Source: JBHJGP01 sp050331695
GTDB lineage: Bacteria > Pseudomonadota > Alphaproteobacteria > Geminicoccales > Geminicoccaceae
Direction: 5' to 3'
Length of the DNA stretch: 64,000 bases
Assembly: GCA_050331695.1 (NCBI GenBank)
Contig: JBHJGP010000025.1
Location: 62,001 to 126,000, forward strand
In this document: positions 8,129-16,962 of the stretch, piece after piece
Layout: the number at the start of each line of letters is the position of its first letter
Position numbering within the stretch: position 1 is the stretch's first letter
Translations under genes and position numbers: made by a program
The notes under the pieces: model-generated
Database searches by the model: none
What the model saw: only the letters and a program-made list of their open reading frames with translations
Told to the model about the DNA's origin: nothing

Positions 8129-9241
8129 TTGGCCCGCGTCGTTCTGGACAAAGTCAACAAGATCTACCCGAGTGCTCCTGAACCGGTGCACGCAGTCAAG
8201 GATCTCTCGCTCGACGTCGAGGACGGTGAGTTCGTGGCGCTTCTGGGCCCCTCCGGCTGCGGCAAAAGTAGCACGCTTCGGATGATCGTGGGCCTGGAGG
8301 ACATTTCAGGCGGTACGATCAGCTTCGACGGCGTGCCGGTCAACGATCTTGCGCCGGAGCAACGAAACGTCGCGATGGCATTCGAAACCTACGCGCTTTA
8401 TCCCAATTTCACCGTCGCCCAGAATTTGAGCTTTCCCCTCGAGGTGAAGGGGATCGACGCGGACACCCGCCAGCGCCGGGTCATGGAGGTGGCGAGGCTT
8501 CTGCGGATCGAGCCGATCCTGGAGAGCCGGCCCGGTCAGCTCTCCGGCGGTCAGCAGCAGCGGGTTTCGCTCGGCCGGGCCCTGATCCGCGATCCCGCGG
8601 CCTTCATCCTCGATGAGGTGATGAGCCACCTGGACGCGCATCTGAAGTTTCAGATGCTGTTCGAGCTGAAGAAGCTGCATCAGGACATCGGCAAGACAAT
8701 GATCTACGTGACCCACGACCAGATGGAGGCCCTGGCGCTGGCCGACCGGGTGGCGGTCATGTCGAACGCCGAGCTGCAGCAGTTCGGCAACCGGGATCAG
8801 CTCTACAACCAGCCCAAAAACACCTTCGTCGCCGACTTCATCGGCGAGCCGCCGACCAATTTCTTGTCAGGGCGTTGGGCCGAGGGCGGGGGCGATGCGA
8901 TTGCCTTTGGTGCCGACGGGGCTAGTCAAAAGCTGGTCCCCGATGCTCGCCGCCGACAGGCGCTGCGCGAAAGGGGGCTCGACGAGGTGACGGTCGGTAT
9001 CCGGCCGCAAAATCTGTTCGTCCACGGCCGGGACGGCGCCGATCAGTCGATTGATGTGGTCGTCGACATTGATGAATATGTGGGCGAGGCTTCGATCCTG
9101 ACGGTGAAAGCGGGTGGCGAGCTTTTTCGTGCCGTAGCGCCGCCCGACTTTACAGCGAGCGAAGGCGATCGCATTAAGCTCTACTATCGCCAGCGCGACG
9201 TGATGATCTTTGACACCCAAGCGGGCGATTTTATCGGCTAG
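8129..9241 (+). CDS. ABC transporter ATP-binding protein, MalK/UgpC-type (second of two)
   Basis: A 370-aa ATPase with Walker A GPSGCGKSST, FETYALYPNF in the Q-loop, signature SGGQQQR, Walker B FILDEVMSHLD (Val where Pro is usual) and switch VTHDQMEAL, plus a TOBE-like tail. It begins with TTG three bases after the previous stop, so translation is probably coupled. Pairing with the preceding ATPase mirrors GlpS/GlpT of the rhizobial glycerol transporter. That assignment is inferred from gene order, not from a substrate-specific residue. Confidence 0.85.
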   Translation: MARVVLDKVNKIYPSAPEPVHAVKDLSLDVEDGEFVALLGPSGCGKSSTLRMIVGLEDISGGTISFDGVPVNDLAPEQRNVAMAFETYALYPNFTVAQNLSFPLEVKGIDADTRQRRVMEVARLLRIEPILESRPGQLSGGQQQRVSLGRALIRDPAAFILDEVMSHLDAHLKFQMLFELKKLHQDIGKTMIYVTHDQMEALALADRVAVMSNAELQQFGNRDQLYNQPKNTFVADFIGEPPTNFLSGRWAEGGGDAIAFGADGASQKLVPDARRRQALRERGLDEVTVGIRPQNLFVHGRDGADQSIDVVVDIDEYVGEASILTVKAGGELFRAVAPPDFTASEGDRIKLYYRQRDVMIFDTQAGDFIG

Positions 9242-9482
9242 CCAAAAACAAGTCACCAACAGCTTACAGAAGCAACCCAACTCCCTTGAGAATGTGAAAA
9301 ACAAAAAATGCAAGAAGATCGACTTCGCCGCGGACCATTCACGGTAAGCCCAACTTGGGCGCTTCATCAAACGCAGTATGGCCCATCGGTGAGGTGCTGT
9401 CCGGCATGGGTGTGTGACGGCAACGCCGGATCTGATGGATGACGATCCCTCGCTTATCGGTTAGTTCAGTAGGGTTTGTCTA

Positions 9483-10223
9483 ATGCGTCGCCCGTTCGAG
9501 GACGCCGGGACGGTTGAGTTTTGGGCGCAGGGCGCTCAGACCGATGACTGGGTGCGTTCCCATTGGGGAAATGCCGGGGCCAACGCCCATTTCCTGAAGC
9601 AGACGGGCCTACTCAACGAGCCGAAACGCGTTCTCGAGATCGGGTGCGGCAAAGGCAATCTGTTGCGTGACCTTCATGCGCGCGGGCACCAGGTCGTGGG
9701 TCTCGACTTGAGCGAGAAAGCGCTCCGTGTCTGTGATCCCGATGTTCCGCGCGTGGCGGGTAGGGGTGATGCCCTACCATTCAAGACCGGCGCGTTCGAC
9801 ATCGTCGTGAGTTTCGATGTATTTGAGCATATCCCGAACTCAGACGTGCACCTGCAAGAGGTGGCGCGGGTCCTCACCCGCTCGGGCCACTATCTTCTTC
9901 AAACGCCCAACAAATGGACCAACGTGCCGTTTGAAATGCTCCGCTGGTCGCGGCGCTTCGGCCTTAAGCACATGTTCGATTTTCTGAAGCCTCCCGAGCA
10001 TTGCGCTTTGCACAGTTACTGGCAACTCAGGCGCCGCCTGCGCAAAAACGGCTTCGTTGAACACTTCGACCATGTGCCTGTGGTCAATGACTTCTTCAAA
10101 GCCAAGCTTTCAGCATTTGCCGGACGGTTCGGGCTGATGGCCATCAAGATCATCAATCCGGATGAGCTGCCGATGTCTCTTCGAACCAATTTCTACGTCC
10201 GGGCCCAACGAACACAAATCTAG
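9483..10223 (+). CDS. Class I SAM-dependent methyltransferase
   Basis: A 246-aa Methyltransf_11-type protein. Motif I is VLEIGCGKGNLL (about residues 44-55), the acidic residue after strand 2 lies in VVGLDLSEKAL, and motif IV is FDIVVSFDVFEHIPN. No signal peptide or membrane helix is evident. It precedes a glycosyltransferase by 43 bases, so a role in modifying a glycolipid or polysaccharide precursor is plausible. It sits between the ABC ATPases and their probable binding protein, an unexpected place. A 241-bp leader, in which I see no clear signal, separates it from the ATPase gene. Confidence 0.85.
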   Translation: MRRPFEDAGTVEFWAQGAQTDDWVRSHWGNAGANAHFLKQTGLLNEPKRVLEIGCGKGNLLRDLHARGHQVVGLDLSEKALRVCDPDVPRVAGRGDALPFKTGAFDIVVSFDVFEHIPNSDVHLQEVARVLTRSGHYLLQTPNKWTNVPFEMLRWSRRFGLKHMFDFLKPPEHCALHSYWQLRRRLRKNGFVEHFDHVPVVNDFFKAKLSAFAGRFGLMAIKIINPDELPMSLRTNFYVRAQRTQI

Positions 10224-10266
10224 GACCCGCTACCCCTCCGGCAGTTTCACCGCTATTGCGCCAGCC

Positions 10267-11406
10267 ATGACGCTGCAAGCGCAGGAGCCACCGGGGCCAA
10301 CAGACGAGCGCCCGACGATAGCGATCGACGCCCGCTACGCGTCCGGACCCACATGCGGCATCGAACGCTACACGATGAACCTGCTTCCGGGCTTGGCGGA
10401 ACTCGAAGAAACACCACCCGTCCTGATCATCCGCCATCCCGGTCAGGATCTGCCCGAGGCTGTGATCGCCGCCAAAACCTTCAGTATGGTGGACGAGCCG
10501 TCCTCCCGCCTGTCGCCCTGGAGCCAGTGGAAGCTCGCCCGCCGGCTCAAAAAACGGGGCATCGACGTCATGGTGAGCGCGGATGTCTATGCGCCGCTGG
10601 TGACAAGGCCCCGGCAGGTGATCACGCTTCACGACGTGACCCCGATCCGCTGCCGCGACAGGCTCAAAAGTTCGCTGAAAGCGAGGTTCTGGTGGCTCTG
10701 GGGGCTGTGGTTGTTCGTCCAGACCCGAGGGGCCTGGAAAGTGCTCACGGTGAGCCAATGGGCGGCCCGGGACATCGCCGACTGCCTGCACCTGAAGGCC
10801 GGCAAGCTTGCGGTCGTACCGAACTCGGTCATGCCCGGACAAGCAGCGCGGAACCGAAAGCCGGGGTCGGCCCGGCTGCTCTATGTCGGCCGGATGGATG
10901 GCAACAAAAACGTTGAGTCCTGCGTTGCGGTGCTCGGCCGGCTGGTCGCTCAAGGCTATGACGCTACGCTCACCATCGTCGGCAAGACCGACGCGCGCTA
11001 CCCCCAGGCAAGCGAAGCCATCGACGCTTTGGGGCTTCGGGAGCGGGTGACGATCACCGGCCATGTCAGCGAGGAACAGCTCCGACATTGTTATGCCGAA
11101 GCGGACGTCTTCCTCTTTCTCTCAGTCTATGAGGGGTTTGGCCTGCCACCTCTGGAAGCCATGGCCCACGGGCTGCCCGTGGTCGCCAGCAATCGAACCG
11201 CCATGACGGAGGTTTTGGGTGATGCGGCGTTCTTGGTCGATCCGGACGACCTCGACAGCGCTGCCGAAGCGGTTGCTCGGATCCTCGACGATCCCGCCAT
11301 GGCCGATCGGCTGGCTAAGGCCGGCCTTGAGCGTGCGCGGGCCTTCTCACCGGCCCGCCAAGCGCGAGCGCTTCTGGCCGCTGTCGGATCTTCAGCCGAG
11401 GACTGA
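10267..11406 (+). CDS. Glycosyltransferase family 4 (GT-B fold)
   Basis: A 379-aa retaining glycosyltransferase. The N-terminal half starts IAIDARYASGPTCGIERYTMNLL, with the acceptor-side GxxxY pattern. The C-terminal Glycos_transf_1 domain has LLYVGRMDGNKNV and the donor-binding E-x7-E region VYEGFGLPPLEAMAHG, followed by VVASNRTAMTEVLGDAAFLVDPDD. I use ATG 10267; the longer frame overlaps the methyltransferase. The acceptor is unknown. The pair suggests a small surface-glycan or secondary glycosylation unit. Confidence 0.87.
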   Translation: MTLQAQEPPGPTDERPTIAIDARYASGPTCGIERYTMNLLPGLAELEETPPVLIIRHPGQDLPEAVIAAKTFSMVDEPSSRLSPWSQWKLARRLKKRGIDVMVSADVYAPLVTRPRQVITLHDVTPIRCRDRLKSSLKARFWWLWGLWLFVQTRGAWKVLTVSQWAARDIADCLHLKAGKLAVVPNSVMPGQAARNRKPGSARLLYVGRMDGNKNVESCVAVLGRLVAQGYDATLTIVGKTDARYPQASEAIDALGLRERVTITGHVSEEQLRHCYAEADVFLFLSVYEGFGLPPLEAMAHGLPVVASNRTAMTEVLGDAAFLVDPDDLDSAAEAVARILDDPAMADRLAKAGLERARAFSPARQARALLAAVGSSAED

Positions 11407-11419
11407 CCGCGACGCCCTC

Positions 11420-11584
11420 CTACTCGGTCTCCTCCTGGATCGCCTCGCCCGCATCCTCGATCACCTCGCCGGTGGCGTTGGTGTTCTCACGCGTGTCGTC
11501 CTTAAGGCCTTCCCAGGTATTACCGCAGGCGGCGAGGCCGAAAGCTGCGATCACGATCAAAAGGGTAATAGGATTTCTCGACAT
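11420..11584 (-). CDS. Small entericidin-like lipoprotein
   Basis: 54 residues: a hydrophobic signal (PITLLIVIAAFGLAAC), a lipobox ending at Cys20, and a short acidic tail rich in Glu, Asn and Thr (TRENTNATGEVIEDAGEAI). The amphipathic tail with GxxIxDAGEAI resembles EcnA/EcnB entericidin-family lipoproteins. GAGGACAA lies about ten bases ahead of the ATG. It is convergent with the glycosyltransferase and divergent from the binding protein. Confidence 0.65.
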   Translation of the reverse strand: MSRNPITLLIVIAAFGLAACGNTWEGLKDDTRENTNATGEVIEDAGEAIQEETE

Positions 11585-11769
11585 GTTTGAGTTGTCCTCA
11601 TTGACTGTCTGTGGGCTTTCGCGCTGCCTAGCCGAGGACCCTCGCGCCCACAAGAGCTTCGGCGGGCTTGGCGGTGGCGAACCGCGAAGGCTCCGTGTAA
11701 CGTCGAAATGCTAAGCGCCACGGCGAACCGTGGCAACGACGCGATCCTTGCTTGTTGGGAGGCTATGAG

Positions 11770-13317
11770 ATGGCTTTGTTCAATGCGCACACGAGGCGCA
11801 AGTTTCTTCGGTCGGCCGCAATCGGAGCGGGCGCCCTGGCGACGCATCACGCCCTGCCGAAGCGGGCCTTTGCGGACACGAAATCCCTAACCCCGTCCGC
11901 GAAACTGTTCGACGACGTTGAGCTCACCTACTTCCAGGATAGCAACTGGCTGCACGCGCCTTTGTGGCTCAGTGAAAAATTCATGGCCGAAGCCGGGGTC
12001 GGCATTGCCAGCCGTGAGATGTATTCGGGCGGTGATACGGTCGCCAAGGTTCTGCCCCAGCTTCTGTCCCGTAACCCGCGTTTCGATTTCGTGCAGTTTC
12101 CGTCGCTGTTCTTCGGCACCTTCGCCGAGACCGGCCAATTGGAGCCGCTGGACGACTATTTCGCGCAATATGCCGAGTCCCAGGAATATCTGGACTGGGT
12201 GATGCCGGCCTATGGCGAGTTCTACACCAAGTGGGATGGAGGCACCTACGGCGTGATGCTGGACGGTGACATCCACATCCTCCACTACCGCCCCAGCCAT
12301 TTCGACAATTCCGAACTGCAGACCAAGTTCTCCCAGCAGTTCCAGCGCGAGCTCACAGTGCCCAAGACCTGGCCCGAATTTCTGGAGACGGCGCGCTTCT
12401 TCACCGAGCAGCTTGGAAGCCAGGGCATCTACGGCACCTCGATGGTGGTGAACCCGCCCAATTTCGGCTGGGGCTTCTGGATGGACATCGCGGCATCCAA
12501 GGGCGTCAACTATTTCGACGAGAACATGACGCCGACGATCAACACGCCCGCGGCGGTCGAAGCTCTCGACATGTACAAGGAGATCGTGGCCGTCGGTCCG
12601 CCCGGATCCGAGACCATGGACATCGACCAGACCATCCAGCGCTGGCAGGCCGGCGCCGATGTGATGAGCATCTGGTGGATCGACCTGGCCGAATTCACGG
12701 TCCAGCAGCAGGGTCCTGAGCGGGCCCAAGACCAGGGTGCCGCGATCGTGCCCGGCTGGGAACAGGAGGACGGCTCCGTCTTGCACCGGGCGATCTCGCT
12801 CTGGTGCCGGACCGGCGCGATCCCGGCCAATCTGCCCCAGGATGTGAAGGACGCGGCCTTTTACTATCTGTTCCGCATGTCGCACCCGACAATCTCGGAC
12901 GAGATCGTGGCCGACGAGTATTGCGGCTCGGATCCGTTCGGCGCGTCCCACTACACCGACGAAGCGGCCCAAAAATACCTCCAGGCCAACCCGCAGCGGG
13001 GCACGGACAACGAGCTTTGGTCGACCAATGCCGGCATCTTCCAGACCTTCGAGCGCGCACGCTCGCACCTGGACGGCGGGCTCGCCAATGTCGAGGTTGG
13101 CTATCCGCAGTTCTACTGGGAAGGCACGCCGGAATATGCCGATGCGCTCGGCCGCAACATCTCGAAGGCAGTCGTCGGCGAATTGACCTCGCAGCAGGCG
13201 CTCGACGAGGCGGCCGAGGAATGGACGGCAATCGTTCAGAAACTCGGGATCGACAGCCAAAAACGCCAGTACCAAAATTTCATCAATGGGGCCCGGGCGC
13301 TGGGTTATCAGATCTAG
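11770..13317 (+). CDS. Extracellular solute-binding protein, family 1 (probable partner of the 5-9 kb ABC importer)
   Basis: A 515-aa periplasmic binding protein. It begins with a twin-arginine signal (TRRKFLRSAAIGAGA, cleavage after ..RAFA near residue 36). The body is SBP_bac_1-like, with LGSQGIYGTSM and a repeated WxxG/YF pattern. GGGAGG lies seven bases before the ATG at 11770; an earlier in-frame start at 11752 lacks this. No other binding protein is near the two-permease, two-ATPase importer at 5-9 kb, so this is its likely receptor. The intervening methyltransferase and glycosyltransferase break the usual order. A strong terminator follows. Confidence 0.85.
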   Translation: MALFNAHTRRKFLRSAAIGAGALATHHALPKRAFADTKSLTPSAKLFDDVELTYFQDSNWLHAPLWLSEKFMAEAGVGIASREMYSGGDTVAKVLPQLLSRNPRFDFVQFPSLFFGTFAETGQLEPLDDYFAQYAESQEYLDWVMPAYGEFYTKWDGGTYGVMLDGDIHILHYRPSHFDNSELQTKFSQQFQRELTVPKTWPEFLETARFFTEQLGSQGIYGTSMVVNPPNFGWGFWMDIAASKGVNYFDENMTPTINTPAAVEALDMYKEIVAVGPPGSETMDIDQTIQRWQAGADVMSIWWIDLAEFTVQQQGPERAQDQGAAIVPGWEQEDGSVLHRAISLWCRTGAIPANLPQDVKDAAFYYLFRMSHPTISDEIVADEYCGSDPFGASHYTDEAAQKYLQANPQRGTDNELWSTNAGIFQTFERARSHLDGGLANVEVGYPQFYWEGTPEYADALGRNISKAVVGELTSQQALDEAAEEWTAIVQKLGIDSQKRQYQNFINGARALGYQI

Positions 13318-13340
13318 GCGCCACAACGGTCGAGATCGGG

Positions 13341-13366
13341 AAAGGGGGCTCCGGCCCCCTTTTTTC
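13341..13366 (+). terminator. Rho-independent terminator after the binding-protein gene
   Basis: AAAGGGGGC, the loop TCCG and GCCCCCTTT form a 9-bp stem that runs straight into a T-run. It lies 24 bases after the stop codon at 13317. This is the clearest intrinsic terminator in the window. Confidence 0.9.
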
Positions 13367-13433
13367 GTTTCGTCACTTGAACCAGCAACTTTTTGCGCCA
13401 ATAATTGTATATGCAATTTTCGGAGATATTTCG

Positions 13434-14417
13434 ATGGGCGGAACTGTTCTGGTCGTGGGTTCCACGGGCCAGGTTGGCTCTCAGATCGTCAAAATCCTTT
13501 TGGAGCGTGGGCAGCGGGTAAGGGCCTTGATCCGAAGACCAGGGGCGAAAATCAATGGGGCGGTTGGTGATTTGGACTATGCCGTCGGGGATCTGGGCGA
13601 CGCGGAAAGCCTCAAACGCGCGATGGAAGGGGTCGATGTCGTCATGTCGACGGCCAACGGCATCATTCCGTCCGGCGCAACCCTACCAATCGATAAAATG
13701 AGCAACACCGGCTATGAAACGCTCATCAAGGTGGCTGAAACCGCAGGGGTTCGCCGGTTCGTCCAGTCGTCCGTCCCGAGCCATCCGCTCGAGCGGAGTG
13801 TCCCGGAGTTAACCGGCAAGCGCCACATCGAAGCGCGCCTCCGGTCTTCGAGCATACCCGCAACCATCGTTCGCAACCCGGCCTTCGCCGATGTTTGGCT
13901 GGTGATGCCGGGCGCTCGCCAGGCGATGGGCCCTGATCCGCACGCCACCGCTCGTCGTCCATACGGCTTTCTCAAGACATGGCTGCGGCTCACTGGCGAT
14001 CTGGTTGCCAAGCGAGGCCTCTTGCTGGCGCCAGGTGGCGCTGACCACGGATCCGTGTTCGTCACCGTTCACGACGTGGCTCAGATGCTTGTGGGCGTTG
14101 TCGATCGCGAGGATGCGTTTGGCGAGATCATCGAGGCCGGCGGGCCTGAGTGGGTGAGCTGGCGGGAGATCGCCGATCTTTTGGCGAAGAAGGCGAAGCG
14201 ATCAGTCCGGACCTTGCCGATGAACGCTAATTTTGCCGGCTTCGGCCAATGGGTCGTGAAACCATTTGCGCCAACGGCCGCCAACGTCCTCGGCCTGGTC
14301 CGCTTCGTCGCGACCTGGCAGCCCCGTTGGAACAGCCAACCGATTGTCCAACGTTTTGGTCTGCCGCCACAGATGACGGTTGCGGAGTACATCGATCGCA
14401 ACTGGATACCGACATGA
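13434..14417 (+). CDS. NmrA/atypical short-chain reductase, NAD(P)-binding
   Basis: A 327-aa protein with an N-terminal dinucleotide-binding motif VVGSTGQVGSQIV (about residues 6-18) and a conserved early Arg in VRALIRRPG. The layout is that of atypical SDRs of the NmrA/TMR type (VVMSTANGI, RFVQSSVPSH, a late EAGGPEWVSWREIA). Such proteins act as quinone or isoflavone-type reductases or as NADP sensors; the substrate cannot be read here. GGAG lies ten bases before ATG 13434. Its stop overlaps the MarR-type gene start (ATGA), so the two are co-expressed. Confidence 0.8.
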   Translation: MGGTVLVVGSTGQVGSQIVKILLERGQRVRALIRRPGAKINGAVGDLDYAVGDLGDAESLKRAMEGVDVVMSTANGIIPSGATLPIDKMSNTGYETLIKVAETAGVRRFVQSSVPSHPLERSVPELTGKRHIEARLRSSSIPATIVRNPAFADVWLVMPGARQAMGPDPHATARRPYGFLKTWLRLTGDLVAKRGLLLAPGGADHGSVFVTVHDVAQMLVGVVDREDAFGEIIEAGGPEWVSWREIADLLAKKAKRSVRTLPMNANFAGFGQWVVKPFAPTAANVLGLVRFVATWQPRWNSQPIVQRFGLPPQMTVAEYIDRNWIPT

Positions 14418-14806
14418 ACCGCCACCCCCCCGACCTAGCCGCCACTATCGACGAGATCGCGTCCTCCTGCCGGGCGACCCGCGCCCGCATGGCCTCGCGC
14501 GAGCTAACCCGCGACTACGACGCGGCCCTGGCCGGGGCCGGTCTGCGCTCCACCGAACTCGCCGTTCTTGTCGCCAGCGGACGGCTAGCCACCGGACGTC
14601 TGAACGAGGTCGCCGAGCTTCTTTCGATGGATCTGTCGACCCTCAGCCGTGCCGCAGCACAGCTCGAACGGAAGGGATGGCTTCGTGTGGACAAAGAAGG
14701 CCACCGGACCCGCCGCGTTCGGCTGACCGACGAGGGGGCAGCCAAGATCATTGACAGTTACCCCGGTTGGCGTAGCGCGCAGGACCGGGCCGTTCGCGAC
14801 GAGTGA
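14414..14806 (+). CDS. MarR-family transcriptional regulator
   Basis: A 130-aa winged-helix protein. The recognition region is GRLNEVAELLSMDLSTLSRAAAQLERKGWL, followed by the wing VDKEGHRTRRVRLTDEGAAKI, a MarR hallmark. It overlaps the NmrA-type reductase by four bases and probably controls it or the membrane protein that follows. No operator was identified. Confidence 0.8.
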   Translation: MNRHPPDLAATIDEIASSCRATRARMASRELTRDYDAALAGAGLRSTELAVLVASGRLATGRLNEVAELLSMDLSTLSRAAAQLERKGWLRVDKEGHRTRRVRLTDEGAAKIIDSYPGWRSAQDRAVRDE

Positions 14807-14852
14807 CCATCACTGAAGATCCCACATGAGAAAATCCATTGGAGGAAGGTGG

Positions 14853-15608
14853 ATGAGCACGCTGCCTTTTCTGTTCGCGGCCCAACTCGCTTTCTTTCTT
14901 GCGGCATTTCGTCGATCGACGACTCGGCCGGTTCGCTGGCACCGGCTGATCTGGATCCCGGTGGCGCTCGTCCTTTGGGGTGCTCTCAGTAGCTGGTTTG
15001 CCATTTCCGGCGTCTACGACGCGTCCTGGCTTTTAGCGACCTTGCCAGCCCTCTGGTTGCCCTTCGTGCCACTTTTGGTCCTGGCGCTAGTCTTTTCGAT
15101 ACCTGCGGTCCGCCGCGATCTGGTTCCCCTGCTGAAAGCCGTTCCCGCCCATTGGCTGGTGGCGATCCAGGCTTTACGCATCACCGCGCTCGGAACGCTG
15201 ATCAAGACGATACAAGGTCAATTTCCCTTACACGCCGAGCTGGCGGTGGGCCTCACTGATTTGGCGTTCGGGCTCAGCGCCTTGTGGCTGTTCGGCCGGG
15301 TGCGGAGCGGACGGGTGTCGGCTGATGCCTTGGCATTGTGGCACATTATCGGGATCGCGCTAATCGCCATCCCAGGCTTCGTCAGCATTCAGCTCGGCAT
15401 GCCGGGCCCGGTCCAACTCCTGATCGATCCACCGACCACGGCCGTTCTTTACGACTTTCCCATGGTTCTGGCGCCGACCTTGGTCGTGCCCTTGTTCCTG
15501 GCGCTAAACGCTTGGGGGATCTGGAACGCCCTCAAGGCGCCGAGGGTTTCAGATGCGCGTGCCAGCGCTTCTCCAGCCGCTTGCCCGCCCAGACGATCAG
15601 GAAGGTGA
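14853..15608 (+). CDS. Integral membrane protein of unknown function
   Basis: 251 aa with about seven hydrophobic helices (for example LPFLFAAQLAFFLAAF, LIWIPVALVLWGAL, WLPFVPLLVLALVFSI, IIGIALIAIPGFVSI). I recognise no catalytic motif. The start is placed at ATG 14853 because GGAGGAAGGTGG lies just ahead; a longer frame from 14826 lacks this. Its last ~77 bases overlap the end of the convergent ABC permease, so the Pro/Ser/Arg-rich tail may be a product of that overlap. Confidence 0.65.
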   Translation: MSTLPFLFAAQLAFFLAAFRRSTTRPVRWHRLIWIPVALVLWGALSSWFAISGVYDASWLLATLPALWLPFVPLLVLALVFSIPAVRRDLVPLLKAVPAHWLVAIQALRITALGTLIKTIQGQFPLHAELAVGLTDLAFGLSALWLFGRVRSGRVSADALALWHIIGIALIAIPGFVSIQLGMPGPVQLLIDPPTTAVLYDFPMVLAPTLVVPLFLALNAWGIWNALKAPRVSDARASASPAACPPRRSGR

Positions 15609-16227
15609 GCGCCAGGTAGAACACGGCGGCGGTGAGAAAGGCCTCATAGGGACTGTAGAAGCGGGAATTGACGATCCGCGCGGCGCCGGTGAGATCGACG
15701 ATCGTGATCACGCTCGCCACCGCCGAGCCGTGGAGCATGAAGATGACCTCGTTGCCATAGGCCGGCAGCGCGCGTCGTAGGGCGCTCGGCAGCACGATGC
15801 GTCTCAGCGCCTGGTTCGGCGACATGCCGAAGGCGATCGCCGCTTCCCGTTCGCCTTTGGGCGTGGCCTTGATCGCGCCGGCGAAGATTTCCGTCGTGTA
15901 GGCGGCTGTGTTCAGGGTGAAGGCGAGCAGCGCGCAGAACCAGGCCTCTCGCAACAGCGGCCAGAAGACACTCTCGCGCACCGCTTCGAACTGGCTGGCA
16001 CCGTAGTAGATCAGGAAAAGCTGAATCAGGAGCGGCGTGCCGCGAAAGAAATAGGTGAACGCCCAGACCGGTCCCCAGGCGAAGGGCTGATGTCTGCTGC
16101 GCAGGACGGAAAGGGGAACGGCGATCAGGAGGCCCAGCACCAAGGCGGCGGTCACCAGCCAGACCGTGGTCCACAGGCCCTCGAGATAGAGCGGCAGTTG
16201 TTCGACGATGATCGCGAAATTCATCAA
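15532..16227 (-). CDS. Polar amino-acid ABC transporter permease, HisM/ArtM-type
   Basis: A 231-aa inner-membrane permease of the amino-acid (HAAT) family. The family pattern FRGTPLLIQLFLIYYG (about residues 61-76) and the EAA loop EREAAIAFGMSPNQALRRIVLP are clear, with about five membrane helices. Its start overlaps the HisQ-type permease stop by four bases. Order on the minus strand is binding protein, HisQ-type, HisM-type; no ATPase gene follows. Confidence 0.9.
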   Translation of the reverse strand: MMNFAIIVEQLPLYLEGLWTTVWLVTAALVLGLLIAVPLSVLRSRHQPFAWGPVWAFTYFFRGTPLLIQLFLIYYGASQFEAVRESVFWPLLREAWFCALLAFTLNTAAYTTEIFAGAIKATPKGEREAAIAFGMSPNQALRRIVLPSALRRALPAYGNEVIFMLHGSAVASVITIVDLTGAARIVNSRFYSPYEAFLTAAVFYLALTFLIVWAGKRLEKRWHAHLKPSAP

Positions 16228-16907
16228 CCGAGCCCGACGCTATAGCGCTTTTCGGCCCAGCGCAGCGCCCAAATCGAGAGCGTTGTTAGCAGAAGAAAAA
16301 TCAGGGCCACGGCGAAATAGAAGGTAAACGGCTCGCGGGTGGATCCTGCCGCCAGATTGGCTTTCCGGACCATGTCGTCGAGGCCGATGATCGAGACCAG
16401 CGCCGTCGTCTTGAGCAGCACCAGCCAGTTGTTGCCGAAGCCGGGAAGCGCATGGATCACCATCTGCGGCAGGGTGATCCGGAAAAAAACCTTGTTCGGC
16501 GTCATGCCGAAGGCGCGGGCCGCCTCGATCTGCCCATGCGGCACGGCCAGGATCGCGCCCCGGAAGGTCTCGCCCATATAGGCGCCGAAGATGAAGCCGA
16601 TGGTCAGCACGCCGGCCATGAAGGGGTTGATATCGATATAGGCGTCATAGCCGACCATCGGCGCCAGGCGGTTGACCAGGACCTGGCCGCCGAAAAAGAT
16701 GATCAGCATCAACAGAAGATCGGGAATGCCGCGGATGATCGTCGTGTAGACGCCGGCGACGAGGCGGCTCAGTCTCGCCTCCGAAAGTTTCGCCAGCGCC
16801 GTCACCATACCCAGGACGCACGCAACGATCAGAGAGCACAGTGCGACCAGGACCGTGACGCCGGCGCCCTCGAGGATCTGCGGGCCGTAGCCCTGGAGGT
16901 CCAGCAT
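16224..16907 (-). CDS. Polar amino-acid ABC transporter permease, HisQ/ArtQ-type
   Basis: A 227-aa permease with the family segment IIRGIPDLLLMLIIFFGG and EAA loop IEAARAFGMTPNKVFFRITLPQ. It forms a heterodimer with the adjacent HisM-type permease, with which it shares a four-base overlap. The binding-protein gene ends upstream of it with a 55-base gap. Confidence 0.9.
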   Translation of the reverse strand: MLDLQGYGPQILEGAGVTVLVALCSLIVACVLGMVTALAKLSEARLSRLVAGVYTTIIRGIPDLLLMLIIFFGGQVLVNRLAPMVGYDAYIDINPFMAGVLTIGFIFGAYMGETFRGAILAVPHGQIEAARAFGMTPNKVFFRITLPQMVIHALPGFGNNWLVLLKTTALVSIIGLDDMVRKANLAAGSTREPFTFYFAVALIFLLLTTLSIWALRWAEKRYSVGLG

Positions 16908-16962
16908 CGGGCTGGATCAGGTCCCGGCCGCCAGCTCAGGGCCGCCGGGACCGCGTTGTCGG

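Noticed and set aside
11887..13416. 509-codon minus-strand frame opposite the binding-protein gene
   Set aside because: The opposite strand has a Tat signal and binding-protein body; this one has no domain logic and reads through the terminator.
12804..13433. Upstream extension of the NmrA-type reductase frame
   Set aside because: It runs backwards through the binding-protein gene and its terminator; the ATG at 13434 has a proper ribosome-binding site.
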